From Cenarchaeum symbiosum A (GTDB taxonomy: Archaea; Thermoproteota; Nitrososphaeria; Nitrososphaerales; Nitrosopumilaceae), in assembly GCA_000200715.1 (NCBI GenBank), contig DP000238.1:1266593-1330592 (forward strand): a stretch of DNA of 64,000 nucleotides, written 5' to 3'. The notes below the pieces were generated by a model, which saw only the letters and a program-made list of their open reading frames with translations, had not been told where the DNA came from and did not search any database. Positions within the stretch are counted from its first letter, which is position 1; every line of letters begins with the position of its first letter. The position numbers were made by a program, and so were the translations under genes. Shown here piece after piece: positions 36,497 through 44,373 of this stretch.

Positions 36497-36602
36497 GATT
36501 GATTTTGTATTGACCCAGAGTCAATTTTCCACAAAAGGATATTTTGATTAATGGGTTTGTTGGCAAACTTGCACGGAGCCCAAGCCAATTACTATATACG
36601 AT

Positions 36603-37142
36603 GTGATAGTCCTGATCCTGCATGCGAATAAAAATAGCTACAGTGGCAGGACAGTACTGCAGAAACTGGCCTATTTCTGGACTGTCTACATTTCACAAAT
36701 TAACGAGGTAGTCTACAAGCCGCATGACCACGGCCCATACAGCCCCCGGCTGCGTCAGGCCATGGCAGAGTTGATCTCGTATGCGTTTATGGACGAAGGC
36801 ACCAAGTCAGGGCCCGCGTTTGACAGCTATCATTACATGTTATCGGATGATGGCAGAAAATTTGCAAAAGACGCCATGAAAGATTATAATTCAGAATACA
36901 GCGCAATTTGTCGCATAGTAAGGGCATGCGAAGAAAGGGACAGCGTTCAGCCCGGCCAGCTCGCAGATGCGGCAAAAATGGATTATATAATGCGATCTGC
37001 CAAATCCGTTGAAAAATCTGACGATGAGATAATAAAAGATGCCTCGAAACTTGGCTGGCGCATGACAAAGGACGACGTGGCTGCAGGCAGGGTGCTTCTT
37101 GGGGAGATCATACAAGCAAGCAGAAACGAGATGCGGCAGTGA
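36603..37142 (+). CDS. Uncharacterised protein, YwgA-like
   Basis: The 179-residue protein begins with a helical segment (NSYSGRTVLQKLAYF) and has HDHGPYSPRLRQAMAELISY, resembling the archaeal and bacterial YwgA-type family whose function is unknown; a looser resemblance exists to SocA/Panacea antitoxin-associated domains. It is rich in charged residues and more AT-rich than its neighbours, hinting at transfer. It starts with GTG after a TATA-like ACTATATA, but the box is only about 10 nt upstream, so the start may be later or the frame may extend upstream. Confidence 0.6.
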   Translation: MIVLILHANKNSYSGRTVLQKLAYFWTVYISQINEVVYKPHDHGPYSPRLRQAMAELISYAFMDEGTKSGPAFDSYHYMLSDDGRKFAKDAMKDYNSEYSAICRIVRACEERDSVQPGQLADAAKMDYIMRSAKSVEKSDDEIIKDASKLGWRMTKDDVAAGRVLLGEIIQASRNEMRQ

Positions 37143-37425
37143 CCACACCGTCCGGGATCCTCCGGGTTTATCGGGGCCGAAAACAGGGATAATCAGTGCT
37201 CCTGCTCTTCAGACTGCATATTAGACAACTTGCACATGCCCTGTCTGGCGCGCCCATATGCAACTCAATGCATCGGGCCATTCTCAGGCAAGGATGGGCG
37301 TCTTCAGGGGCTTTTTCCGCGTGTGCCCCCGGGACTCCCGCACCGGATAAAGCCGATCAAAGATGGGCCCGCGGGGAAAGGCCCTGCAGGTCATCCAAGA
37401 CCGGAACACAGTCGTAGGGCTACAT
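37143..37425. other. Intergenic spacer between convergent genes
   Basis: Nothing convincing is seen: a weak TCAGGCAAGGAT match near 37280 and scattered short frames. Confidence 0.35.
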
Positions 37426-38022
37426 TCATGCGAGTATCGGCTGCCCGTCGAGCTCGAGCAGGTATCGCTCTATGTCGTCGTCCGATTCATCACCGTAGGT
37501 TATCAGGATCCGGTCGTCGTTCTGTATGATGTACTCGTTTATGTCATCGACCGGCTCGTGGTTGACGTAGAACTTCAGGGAGTACTCTTCGTTGCTGCAA
37601 AACTCGCGCCCGTTGGGGAAGATATAGCACTCGTCGTCCAGCTGGACGGAGAGCGTCTCAAAGAGATACCCAAGCGAGACCCCTGCCGCGTGCCGGTGTA
37701 TGGTGGTCCCATCCTGCGCCTCAAAGTGGATCCAGCTGCTCTTTATCTGGAATGCTGGGCCCGAAAAGTCGAACTTGTCTCCGAATATGCGGACCAGTAT
37801 GGAGGCGTGCTCGTGCTCCCCTCCCAGGGTTCCGGCCCCCGGGGGCGCCCCCATCACGGCAGGCGGGGCGACTGCAAAATTGTACGCAGAGACGCCCACT
37901 ATGGACGCGATCGCCGCCAGCACTGCGGCGGCTATCAGCACGTTTTTGCGCTTGGCCTTGCCCCTCTGCGAGGCGTACGTGTCGCGCCGGGCCTCCCTCT
38001 CCTTCCTGGTCTTCTTGCCCAT
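37426..38022 (-). CDS. Membrane-anchored conserved protein (198 aa)
   Basis: A basic N-terminus (MGKKTRKEREARRDTYASQR) leads into one membrane span (NVLIAAAVLAAIASIVGVSA), then an outward domain of about 140 residues. That domain has GGEHEHASILVRIFGDKFDF, SSWIHFEAQDGTTIHRHAAG and a DDECYIFPNGREFCSNEEYS pair of Cys, suggesting metal binding (several His) and a disulfide. I recognise no family. A TATA-like box at 38046-38054 lies about 28 nt from the ATG. It shares its promoter region with the divergent HIT gene. Confidence 0.75.
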   Translation of the reverse strand: MGKKTRKEREARRDTYASQRGKAKRKNVLIAAAVLAAIASIVGVSAYNFAVAPPAVMGAPPGAGTLGGEHEHASILVRIFGDKFDFSGPAFQIKSSWIHFEAQDGTTIHRHAAGVSLGYLFETLSVQLDDECYIFPNGREFCSNEEYSLKFYVNHEPVDDINEYIIQNDDRILITYGDESDDDIERYLLELDGQPILA

Positions 38023-38096
38023 GTACGGCTTCGGGGCGCCGGACCCTAATTAAGCGGATCGGATAACCTAAATAAAATTCCGCACAGAGCATCCCC
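38023..38096. promoter_or_regulatory. Divergent promoter region of membrane protein and HIT genes
   Basis: TATA-like CTTAATTAG (minus, 38046-38054) and CTAAATAAA (plus, 38068-38076) each lie about 27 nt from their start codons. Confidence 0.55.
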
Positions 38097-38522
38097 GTGA
38101 AGAACTGCATTTTCTGCGAGATCATACGCGGCGGCAGGCGCGGGGCATTCGTGTACAGGGACGGGGGCGCCATTGCCATACTGGACAAGTACCCGATAGA
38201 CCTAGGCCACTGCCTCGTCATCCCCAGGGAGCACCACGAGACCATAGGCGAGATGGACCCGCGGGCGGTAGGGGATCTCTTCTCCAGGGTGCCAAAGATA
38301 GCCCGCGCGGTCGTGGCCGGGACGGGCGCGGACGCGTTTAGCATAGCCCAGAACAACGGCAGGGCCGCGAGGCAGATAGTCCCGCATGTGCACATCCACA
38401 TAATACCGAGGTTCAACGGCAGGACTACCGAGTGGACCAGCAGGACCATACCGGAAGACGACGAGCTGGAGCAGCTGGCAGGGGAGATACGCGGGCACCT
38501 GCCGGGGCCCGACCAAACTTAA
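38097..38522 (+). CDS. HIT-family nucleotide hydrolase
   Basis: The 141-residue protein has the HIT active-site HVHIHIIPR, with the His triad at 97, 99 and 101, and an N-terminal CIFCEII zinc pair. It belongs to the HinT/diadenosine-hydrolase type that cleaves nucleoside phosphoramidates or dinucleotides. It starts with GTG about 27 nt from a TATA-like box and lies just upstream of aRF1. Confidence 0.9.
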   Translation: MKNCIFCEIIRGGRRGAFVYRDGGAIAILDKYPIDLGHCLVIPREHHETIGEMDPRAVGDLFSRVPKIARAVVAGTGADAFSIAQNNGRAARQIVPHVHIHIIPRFNGRTTEWTSRTIPEDDELEQLAGEIRGHLPGPDQT

Positions 38523-38549
38523 TATTCGCTCAGGCGGGCCTGTGCTGCA

Positions 38550-39824
38550 TTGAAAAAGATCAAGATAGAAAAGCAGGACTCTGTAAAGATGTACAAGATA
38601 AGAAAGATGCTCGACGAGCTCTCCGGGATATCGGGCCGCGGCACCGAGCTTATCAGCGTGTACATACCCAAGGGCAAGCAGCTCCACGAGATCATCAGCG
38701 TGCTCAAGGAGGAGCAGGGGACCGCCGACAACATAAAGTCCGACCTTACCAGGACGCACGTGGTGGACTCGCTGGCCAAGGTGGTCCAGAGGCTCCGGCT
38801 GTACAAAAAGACCCCCGAGAGGGGGCTGGTGATCTTTTGCGGCGCGCTGCCCCCCGAGGGCGGCGGGCCCACCGGCAGCGAGACGGTGCGGGCCTTTGAG
38901 ATAGACCCGCCAAAGGAGCTCAGGACTTTCCTGTACAGGTGCGACGACCACTTCCACGTGGACATACTCAAGGGGATGCTAAAAGACGACAACCTCATAG
39001 GCTTTCTTGCAATAGACGCAAAGGACGCAGGCTGGGGGCTGCTCCGCGGCGACAAGGTGGAGGTGCTCGCCCAGACCGGCTCCGGGGTGGCAGGCAAGCA
39101 CAGGCAGGGGGGCCAGTCCGCAAAGAGGTTCCAAAAGCTCCGGGAGATGGAGCTGACCTACTATTACAACAGGGTGGCCGGCACCACCAGGGAGTACTTT
39201 ATCGACATATACCCAATCAAGGGGCTCATAGTGTCCGGCCCGGGCCCCACAAAGGAGGAGTTTCTCAACGGGAGCTATCTCGAATACAGGCTGCAGGAGA
39301 TGGTGATTGCGACGCTTGATACATCGTATTCGGGCTCGGAGGGGATCAGGGAATCATTTGCAAAGTCTGCGTCTGTGCTCTCCGACTTTAGGATGGTCGA
39401 GGAGGGCGCGCTAGTAGAGAAGCTCTTCCGCGAGGTCAACTCGCACTCGGGCCTCGGGGCGTACGGTTTCGCAGAGGTCTCGGACCTGCTGGACAGAAAT
39501 GTAGTCGAGACGCTGCTGATAACCGACGACGCGAACCTGCACCGCGTGGAGGCCAAGTGCAGGAGGTGCGGCAATGTACAGGATCAGACCGTGGAGGGGC
39601 CGCGCGTGATACCCGTAAGGACGGGCATGCTTGGCGCCCCCTGCCCGTCGTGCAATTCCACGGATCTTGAGGCATCCCAGAGGGATGTAGTTGACTATTT
39701 CGGCCTGGTGGCTGCAAAAAACGGGGCAAAGATCGAGGTCATATCGGGCAAGGCCGAGCACGGCATGATGCTCTCAAGCCTGGGCAAGGTGGCGGCCATA
39801 CTGCGGTACAACCCCGGCTACTGA
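38550..39824 (+). CDS. prf1: Peptide chain release factor aRF1
   Basis: The 424-residue factor recognises all three stop codons and triggers peptide release with the archaeal GTPase partner. It shows NIKS at 61-64 (stop-codon decoding), GGQ at 187-189 within KHRQGGQSAKRFQKLR (peptidyl-tRNA hydrolysis) and a C-terminal domain with zinc-ribbon-like CRRCGN and CPSCNS pairs. It starts with TTG after a TATA-like ACTTAATATT at a spacing that fits a leaderless message. Length is normal. Since several genes here hold in-frame stops, an intact aRF1 of ordinary type gives no hint of stop reassignment. Confidence 0.96.
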   Translation: MKKIKIEKQDSVKMYKIRKMLDELSGISGRGTELISVYIPKGKQLHEIISVLKEEQGTADNIKSDLTRTHVVDSLAKVVQRLRLYKKTPERGLVIFCGALPPEGGGPTGSETVRAFEIDPPKELRTFLYRCDDHFHVDILKGMLKDDNLIGFLAIDAKDAGWGLLRGDKVEVLAQTGSGVAGKHRQGGQSAKRFQKLREMELTYYYNRVAGTTREYFIDIYPIKGLIVSGPGPTKEEFLNGSYLEYRLQEMVIATLDTSYSGSEGIRESFAKSASVLSDFRMVEEGALVEKLFREVNSHSGLGAYGFAEVSDLLDRNVVETLLITDDANLHRVEAKCRRCGNVQDQTVEGPRVIPVRTGMLGAPCPSCNSTDLEASQRDVVDYFGLVAAKNGAKIEVISGKAEHGMMLSSLGKVAAILRYNPGY

Positions 39825-39864
39825 CCCGGGCTGGAATTAAATACGCGTCAGGTGGTGCAGCGCC

Positions 39865-40251
39865 GTGGATGCCCAAAAGCTTGCAGGACTCGCCCCGCTG
39901 GTGATATATGACGACAGGTGCTCTGCATGCACAAGGTTTGCGCGCGCAGTCGGCTTTCTCGCCCGAGGACGGTTCCTGCTGGTGGGCCACTATTCGCAGA
40001 TGGGCGGGGAGATGCGCGCCCTGCTGGAGCCCGGCGCTCGGGACGTATTCTGGTTTATCGACGGAAGGACCGCGTTTGGCGGCAGGCCGGCATTGCTGCC
40101 CATGCTGCGCGCACTGGTCCTTGGCCGCGGCAGGCGCCGCGGCGGGGAGGCTGCAGGCGAATGCTCGTCTGAATGCGGGGCATCGGCTGTCCTGCTGCGC
40201 TCGGCCAGCCTGTTAAAAAAGGGAAAGATTGTAGAGCTGCTCCCAAGCTAG
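39865..40251 (+). CDS. DCC-family thiol-disulfide oxidoreductase-like protein (DUF393)
   Basis: The 128-residue protein has the DUF393 signature VIYDDRCSACTRFARAVGFL with the redox pair C19-C22 and a following GRTAFGGRPALLPML stretch. Related proteins are thioredoxin-fold, of uncertain substrate. The later SECG and KIVELLP tail is unremarkable. It begins with GTG about 28 nt from a TATA-like GGAATTAAATA. Two further Cys in CSSEC may matter. Confidence 0.8.
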   Translation: MDAQKLAGLAPLVIYDDRCSACTRFARAVGFLARGRFLLVGHYSQMGGEMRALLEPGARDVFWFIDGRTAFGGRPALLPMLRALVLGRGRRRGGEAAGECSSECGASAVLLRSASLLKKGKIVELLPS

Positions 40252-41195
40252 CCCTTCATGCCGTACCCTGTCAGCACCGAATAGCACCCGAGCCCGCACT
40301 CTTCACAGCGTGGCTTTAGCATCTTTTCGTCGGCGCTGCCTATGCAGCACGGGTGCTTTTCGCGCCCCAGGTGGTCCACGGACAGCATGGCCCACGTGGG
40401 GCAGTCGACGGGCGTGGTGCCCTTGCCGCCCCAGCTCCGCCTCATTGTGTTCAGCTGGTGCACTGGGTTGACTATGTAGTCAGAGTACTCGCCGGACCTC
40501 ATGTCGAGTATCTCGTCTATCACGGCATCCCTCTCCTTCCCAAATGGGAGCCACAGGGGATCGTCCTTGATGAACGGCGTGTGAAACTGAAAGCCTATCT
40601 TGTTGGAGTACTCCCGCCAGTCCTCTATCACGGTCCTGACGGTCTTGTAGTTTCTAGAGTTTATCGTCATGGTTATCCAGATGTCCTTCCACGCCTTGTC
40701 GCTGCCGCGGACATACTCTAGCACGTTCTCGCGGGTCTTGGCCCACGCGCCCTCGCCCCTTATACCGTTGTGGACCTCTTCTGAGCCGTCTATGGAGATC
40801 CAGTAAAAGTAGATGTCCCGGAGGCGCGGTATCGGCCACGTCCCGTTGGTCACAACGCATGCCCTCTTGGGGAACTCCTTTGCAAAGAGCTCGACTATCT
40901 CGGGCCTCATGAGCGGCTCGCCGCCCACCACCGTGACCACAAAGACGTGGTTCTTTTTGAATTTTTCATCTATGATCTTCTTCCATTCCTCGACCCCGAG
41001 CTCCTCGTTCTCCTTCCTGTTGAGCCACCAGTAGCAGTGCACGCAGTGCAAGTTGCATGAGTTGATTATGTCTGCCGACCCGTACAGCGGGCTCTTCCTG
41101 CCAAAGAGCCTGTACCCTGCAAACTTGACGCCAAGGTGAAAGTACAGTGGCGACTCCCGGAGTATCTGCCTGGCGCCCCTGCCCATTATCTCCAT
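40248..41195 (-). CDS. Radical SAM protein
   Basis: From the ATG at 41195 (the frame is open to 41306) the 315-residue protein has the radical SAM Cys triad C47, C51, C54 in SCNLHCVHCYWW, then GGEPLMRPEIV and the barrel strand segments TNGTWPIP and YFYWISIDGSEEVHN. A C-terminal Cys set (CCIGSADEKMLKPRCEECGL) suggests an auxiliary cluster. A SPASM-like maturase or tailoring role is likely, but no substrate gene is obvious. A TATA-like TTTTAAAGG about 27 nt upstream supports this start. It converges on the DUF393 gene by 4 nt. Confidence 0.85.
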   Translation of the reverse strand: MEIMGRGARQILRESPLYFHLGVKFAGYRLFGRKSPLYGSADIINSCNLHCVHCYWWLNRKENEELGVEEWKKIIDEKFKKNHVFVVTVVGGEPLMRPEIVELFAKEFPKRACVVTNGTWPIPRLRDIYFYWISIDGSEEVHNGIRGEGAWAKTRENVLEYVRGSDKAWKDIWITMTINSRNYKTVRTVIEDWREYSNKIGFQFHTPFIKDDPLWLPFGKERDAVIDEILDMRSGEYSDYIVNPVHQLNTMRRSWGGKGTTPVDCPTWAMLSVDHLGREKHPCCIGSADEKMLKPRCEECGLGCYSVLTGYGMKG

Positions 41196-41595
41196 GTATG
41201 GACATGTTGCATGCCGCGTTTTAAAGGCGCGGCGCACCCTGTGCCTGCAGCATGTGCGATCCGTGTCTCGTGCAGGGCCCCGGTGTGAGTTTGCACTATT
41301 GTACAAAATCGGGCTTCAGATACGGCCTCCGCCTCGGCTGTTTCTCTCCGTACAGTTCCTACGGGATGGCGCCCTGAGAGGGGTCCCCGGCCTATCCAAG
41401 CATGCGGGGCTCGGCAGACAGGTGGCGGGCCTCCGGCTCACCGCCCTGAATGTGCGGGACGCCGGTCAGCGTTCCAGCGGTGCGGAGACGTGGAAGGGCG
41501 CGCGCGTTATTGTTCACCGAGGCGTGGAGAAAGACCGATCCGGGCATTGCGTCGATAATTACAGGACAAACACTTACGCTTGTTTTTACGTTAAA
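41196..41595. other. Long spacer without confident gene
   Basis: This 400-nt spacer carries the radical SAM promoter on the minus strand and a frame that is open through to the next gene but has no conserved start. I see no RNA gene. Confidence 0.4.
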
Positions 41596-41868
41596 ATGAC
41601 GGATTGGGATGGGTACCCTATGAGACCCATCCCCAAAAGCGACGAGGAGCGGATCCGCATGATGCAGGAGATTGTGCACTCAGGCATAAAGAAAATGCAC
41701 CGGGTCCGGTTCCGCTTCTATGAGGAGGAATTTATTGACCAGCTTAAGGGGATCATGCATGACTTGAAGGACTTGCACACCATGGAGCAAGAGCTCAAAA
41801 AAATGCGGAAAATGCTCAATGCCATGGAATCTGAACGGCAGAAGGATCGATTGGCCCTGCAGAATTGA
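41596..41868 (+). CDS. Small coiled-coil protein (90 aa)
   Basis: From the ATG at 41596 the protein is MTDWDGYPMRPIPKSDEERI and then a charged, mostly helical run with heptad-like spacing (EQELKKMRKMLNAMESERQK). An AT-rich stretch with CTTACG lies about 25 nt upstream. The frame is open to 41194 but those codons do not resemble protein. I recognise no function. Confidence 0.5.
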   Translation: MTDWDGYPMRPIPKSDEERIRMMQEIVHSGIKKMHRVRFRFYEEEFIDQLKGIMHDLKDLHTMEQELKKMRKMLNAMESERQKDRLALQN

Positions 41869-42053
41869 TATGAATCCGAACCACTCTATGGTTATTCCCC
41901 AGTTGGGCATCGCACCTCCAGATGTGTCAGGCGTTGACAAGAATTGTGGATTCTTGAGACGCGGCATCATCTGTGTATTGTGCAGTTTGTCGCACTGGCC
42001 CTCGCCGGTATCGGGAAATTGCCTAGTCGGTGCTAGAATGGAAGGTAAAGGGC

Positions 42054-42634
42054 ATGACGGTTGAACTTCTGGCAGCAATGGACATGTCTCGTAGTCATAC
42101 AGACGAGTATCTGGCAGTAATAGTTGGTCTAAAGAAGAACATGATCGCCACATATCAGGGTCTTGGATACAACTGAATCCACATGAGAAGAATCGATTAA
42201 AAAGTAGAGAGAAAGTTCTTGCTAGGCTAAGCTTTGATCGTAGATATTGCGCTGCATTCTGCTTGAAGATAGACAGGGAGTCCATAATCGATGAAATTAT
42301 GAAATTAAGGCACGTTAGAATGACAGAAATTAAGAAAGGGGCCGTCATGCGCTGGTTTGATAAGAGTGTATTTGAGCATGTTAGCAAGGAGATAGCGGTA
42401 TTTCTGTGCGGATACAAGAAGAATATGTCGGACTTTGTCTTTGAATGTGATTCCGATAGTAGATATTTCGTAAGTGGAAAGGGTGGAAAGTGTACCAAAC
42501 CGGGAATTGTGCACGAACTAGCAGACATAATCGCATGGTCCTATGTGCGCAAAAGGAAATTGAAGTGCGTAAATTACAGAGACAAGACGGCGGAACTCCT
42601 CAGTACGTTGGAACAAATTGTATCAAAAGTATAG
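42054..42634 (+). pseudogene. Possible frameshifted DUF3800-like gene
   Basis: An ATG at 42054 gives MTVELLAAMDMSRSHTDEYL and AVIVGLKKNM, ending at TGA 42174-42176. A second frame, open across 42111 to 42634, continues with NPHEKNRLKSREKVLARLSF, the KIDRES strand and the C-terminal LADIIAWSYVRKRK. A D-x-S near the start and a late LAD-I-A match the general pattern of DUF3800 nuclease-like proteins, often mobile. The region is AT-rich against its neighbours, suggesting transfer. The frameshift lies between about 42130 and 42176. A start at 42263 with 123 residues is the alternative. Confidence 0.4.
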
Positions 42635-42869
42635 TGGCCCCCGGCCACCATGACCTGACGACAACCGTCAGATCACGGGGCGTAAGCCACCGAATGAACA
42701 AGGACAATTATTGTTTAATAACCTTCGTTTTCATCAGCGGTGAGTCTAGGCTCCGATCCGCACAGGCATGCCCCCTGTGCGTGAATAACGCATGGATCTT
42801 CCGGCCGGACGGTGCCAAATCCGCGCCTGCGGGGCAACGCTAAAAATACGGGCATGATACACCCCGTCC

Positions 42870-43370
42870 ATGAGCAAGCCCGGCAACGCATGGCGCAAGA
42901 TACACGGCAGGGTGACCGGGCAGCCGACAAACTTTTCCTGGGTCATAGAGGGGAGCCTGGCGGGCTCCGGCATGCCCACCACCGCGGGCGAGTTCGGCTG
43001 GCTGCTCAGCCAGGGGGTAAAATCGGTAGTCACCATGACACAAGAGGCGCTGCCCGGCGAATGGACTAACAGGGTAGAGTACTGCCATGTGCCCACGCCG
43101 GACATGGGATCCCCGGGAATGGAAGGCATAGAGTCCGCTGTCAGCTTTATACGCGGCCAGATCGCCGCCGGCAACGCCGCAGTGGTCCACTGTGCAGCAG
43201 GCATGGGCAGGACGGGGACCATACTTGCATGCTATCTTGTAAAACACGAGGGGCATTCTGCAGACGAGGCCATAACCAGGATAAAAAAGGACAGGCCGGG
43301 ATCCATCCAGTCGGATGTACAAATGGAGGCAGTCGCCATGTATGAAAAGTATCTCGCGCGCGGGGACTAG
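42870..43370 (+). CDS. Dual-specificity/tyrosine phosphatase
   Basis: The 166-residue protein has the Cys-based phosphatase signature HCAAGMGRTG at 107-116, with nucleophile C108 and the phosphate-binding R114, and a general-acid-loop candidate near PTPDMGSPG. It removes phosphate from tyrosine, serine or threonine, or possibly from nucleotides or polysaccharide. It is cytoplasmic with no signal sequence. A TATA-like GCTAAAAATA lies about 25 nt before the ATG. Confidence 0.9.
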   Translation: MSKPGNAWRKIHGRVTGQPTNFSWVIEGSLAGSGMPTTAGEFGWLLSQGVKSVVTMTQEALPGEWTNRVEYCHVPTPDMGSPGMEGIESAVSFIRGQIAAGNAAVVHCAAGMGRTGTILACYLVKHEGHSADEAITRIKKDRPGSIQSDVQMEAVAMYEKYLARGD

Positions 43371-43516
43371 TCTGTTACCTCGGAGACCAGCTTTCCGTCG
43401 ACCAGCCTTATCTTTACGCTCTTGCCGTCGGTAAATGTCAGGGTCAGGCCGCCCTCGGAATCCGGGTCCTCGACGCTTACCAGGTCCTTCATCTTTATGG
43501 GGTCGTACTTTGTCAT
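43367..43516 (-). CDS. Tiny paralogue 2 (49 aa, MTKYD)
   Basis: The frame reads MTKYDPIKMKDLVSVEDPDS, then EGGLTLTFTDGKSVKIRLVD and GKLVSEVTD. It matches the adjacent gene in the pattern M-x-KYD, E-D/E-PD-x-EGG and F-x-D. It is a short beta-rich protein with no known name. It overlaps the phosphatase end by a few bases and is encoded 6 nt downstream of the first copy. Confidence 0.6.
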   Translation of the reverse strand: MTKYDPIKMKDLVSVEDPDSEGGLTLTFTDGKSVKIRLVDGKLVSEVTD

Positions 43517-43522
43517 CTCTAT

Positions 43523-43675
43523 CTACTCCGGTATGGAGACGGTGTCGATCTCGCCGTCCAAGGCCTTTACAAAGAGGAACCTGTTGTCCTTGAAGATCAC
43601 AGTGATGCCGCCCTCCTTGTCGGGCTCCTCCACTTCGAGGACCGGCTGGCCTAGCAGGCCGTCATATTTTGCCAT
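43523..43675 (-). CDS. Tiny paralogue 1 (50 aa, MAKYD)
   Basis: The frame reads MAKYDGLLGQPVLEVEEPDK, EGGITVIFKDNRFLFVKALD and GEIDTVSIPE, a paralogue of the next gene. A TATA-like ATATATG at about 43697-43706 lies 26 nt from the ATG, so the pair may form a leaderless operon. No known family was recognised. Confidence 0.65.
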   Translation of the reverse strand: MAKYDGLLGQPVLEVEEPDKEGGITVIFKDNRFLFVKALDGEIDTVSIPE

Positions 43676-43706
43676 GCGTTAGTGTCAAAAGGGGTGTCAT
43701 ATATCC

Positions 43707-44243
43707 CTAATTGATCGTCAGCTCTATCTCGCCGGACAGGCCCTTTACGCTCTCGGACTCTGTAAAATAGTGCTTTTGCCACGAGGCGTGCGCCTCGGCG
43801 GAGATCCTGTGCTTTCCAGGGCCAAGGTCCGCCGCCTTGAAGACCATCGGCTCGTCAAAGTCAAAGAGCTCCCCCCGAGTCTCCTCCTCGGACAGCCGCA
43901 GGTACGGCTTGAAGTTCTTGGCCACCTGGGCCCACACCCTCTTGTTCTTCATGGGGTTGACCAGCTTGGGGTTCCGGGTCCAAAAGAACGACGCCTTTCT
44001 GTACGCGTCTATCTCCTTGCCTATGGTGTGCTTTCTGACGCCGCTCGAGCGGATCTTTATCCCGTATTTTAGCTTGAATGTATTGTCGTACTTGCTGTAG
44101 GCCCGGGTCCAGTTCTTTTCGTTAAAGCCTTCCCTGACGCTCCCCTGTATGGAGAACTTTACGTTGAAGGTGATATCCTCGCTGCTGGCAAACTCCGTCC
44201 TGCCGCCCACAAGCTCCAATCCCGATATGCTGCTCTCCGCCAA
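43707..44243 (-). CDS. Conserved hypothetical protein (178 aa)
   Basis: A TTG start at 44243 gives LAESSISGLELVGGRTEFAS, followed by ITFNVKFSIQGSVREGF, a Lys-rich middle and an RISAEAHASWQKHYF end. The TATA-like AATATTAAG (44268-44277) is about 29 nt upstream, which argues against the longer frame to 44324. The layout suggests a soluble beta-rich domain. I recognise no family. Confidence 0.6.
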   Translation of the reverse strand: MAESSISGLELVGGRTEFASSEDITFNVKFSIQGSVREGFNEKNWTRAYSKYDNTFKLKYGIKIRSSGVRKHTIGKEIDAYRKASFFWTRNPKLVNPMKNKRVWAQVAKNFKPYLRLSEEETRGELFDFDEPMVFKAADLGPGKHRISAEAHASWQKHYFTESESVKGLSGEIELTIN

Positions 44244-44343
44244 CCTGCTGCCGCCCGGGGCCCCGCCCTTAATATTCCATATACGGGGCGTGCAGGAGGC
44301 CCCAAGGGGGGATCGGGGCATCATTCATGCAGGATCACGCTAC

Positions 44344-44353
44344 GTTTTTAATC
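44344..44353 (+). promoter_or_regulatory. TATA-like box of ahbAB
   Basis: GTTTTTAATC lies about 25 nt before the ATG at 44374. Confidence 0.5.
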
Positions 44354-44373
44354 AAATCAGCCGGCCTGCGCCC

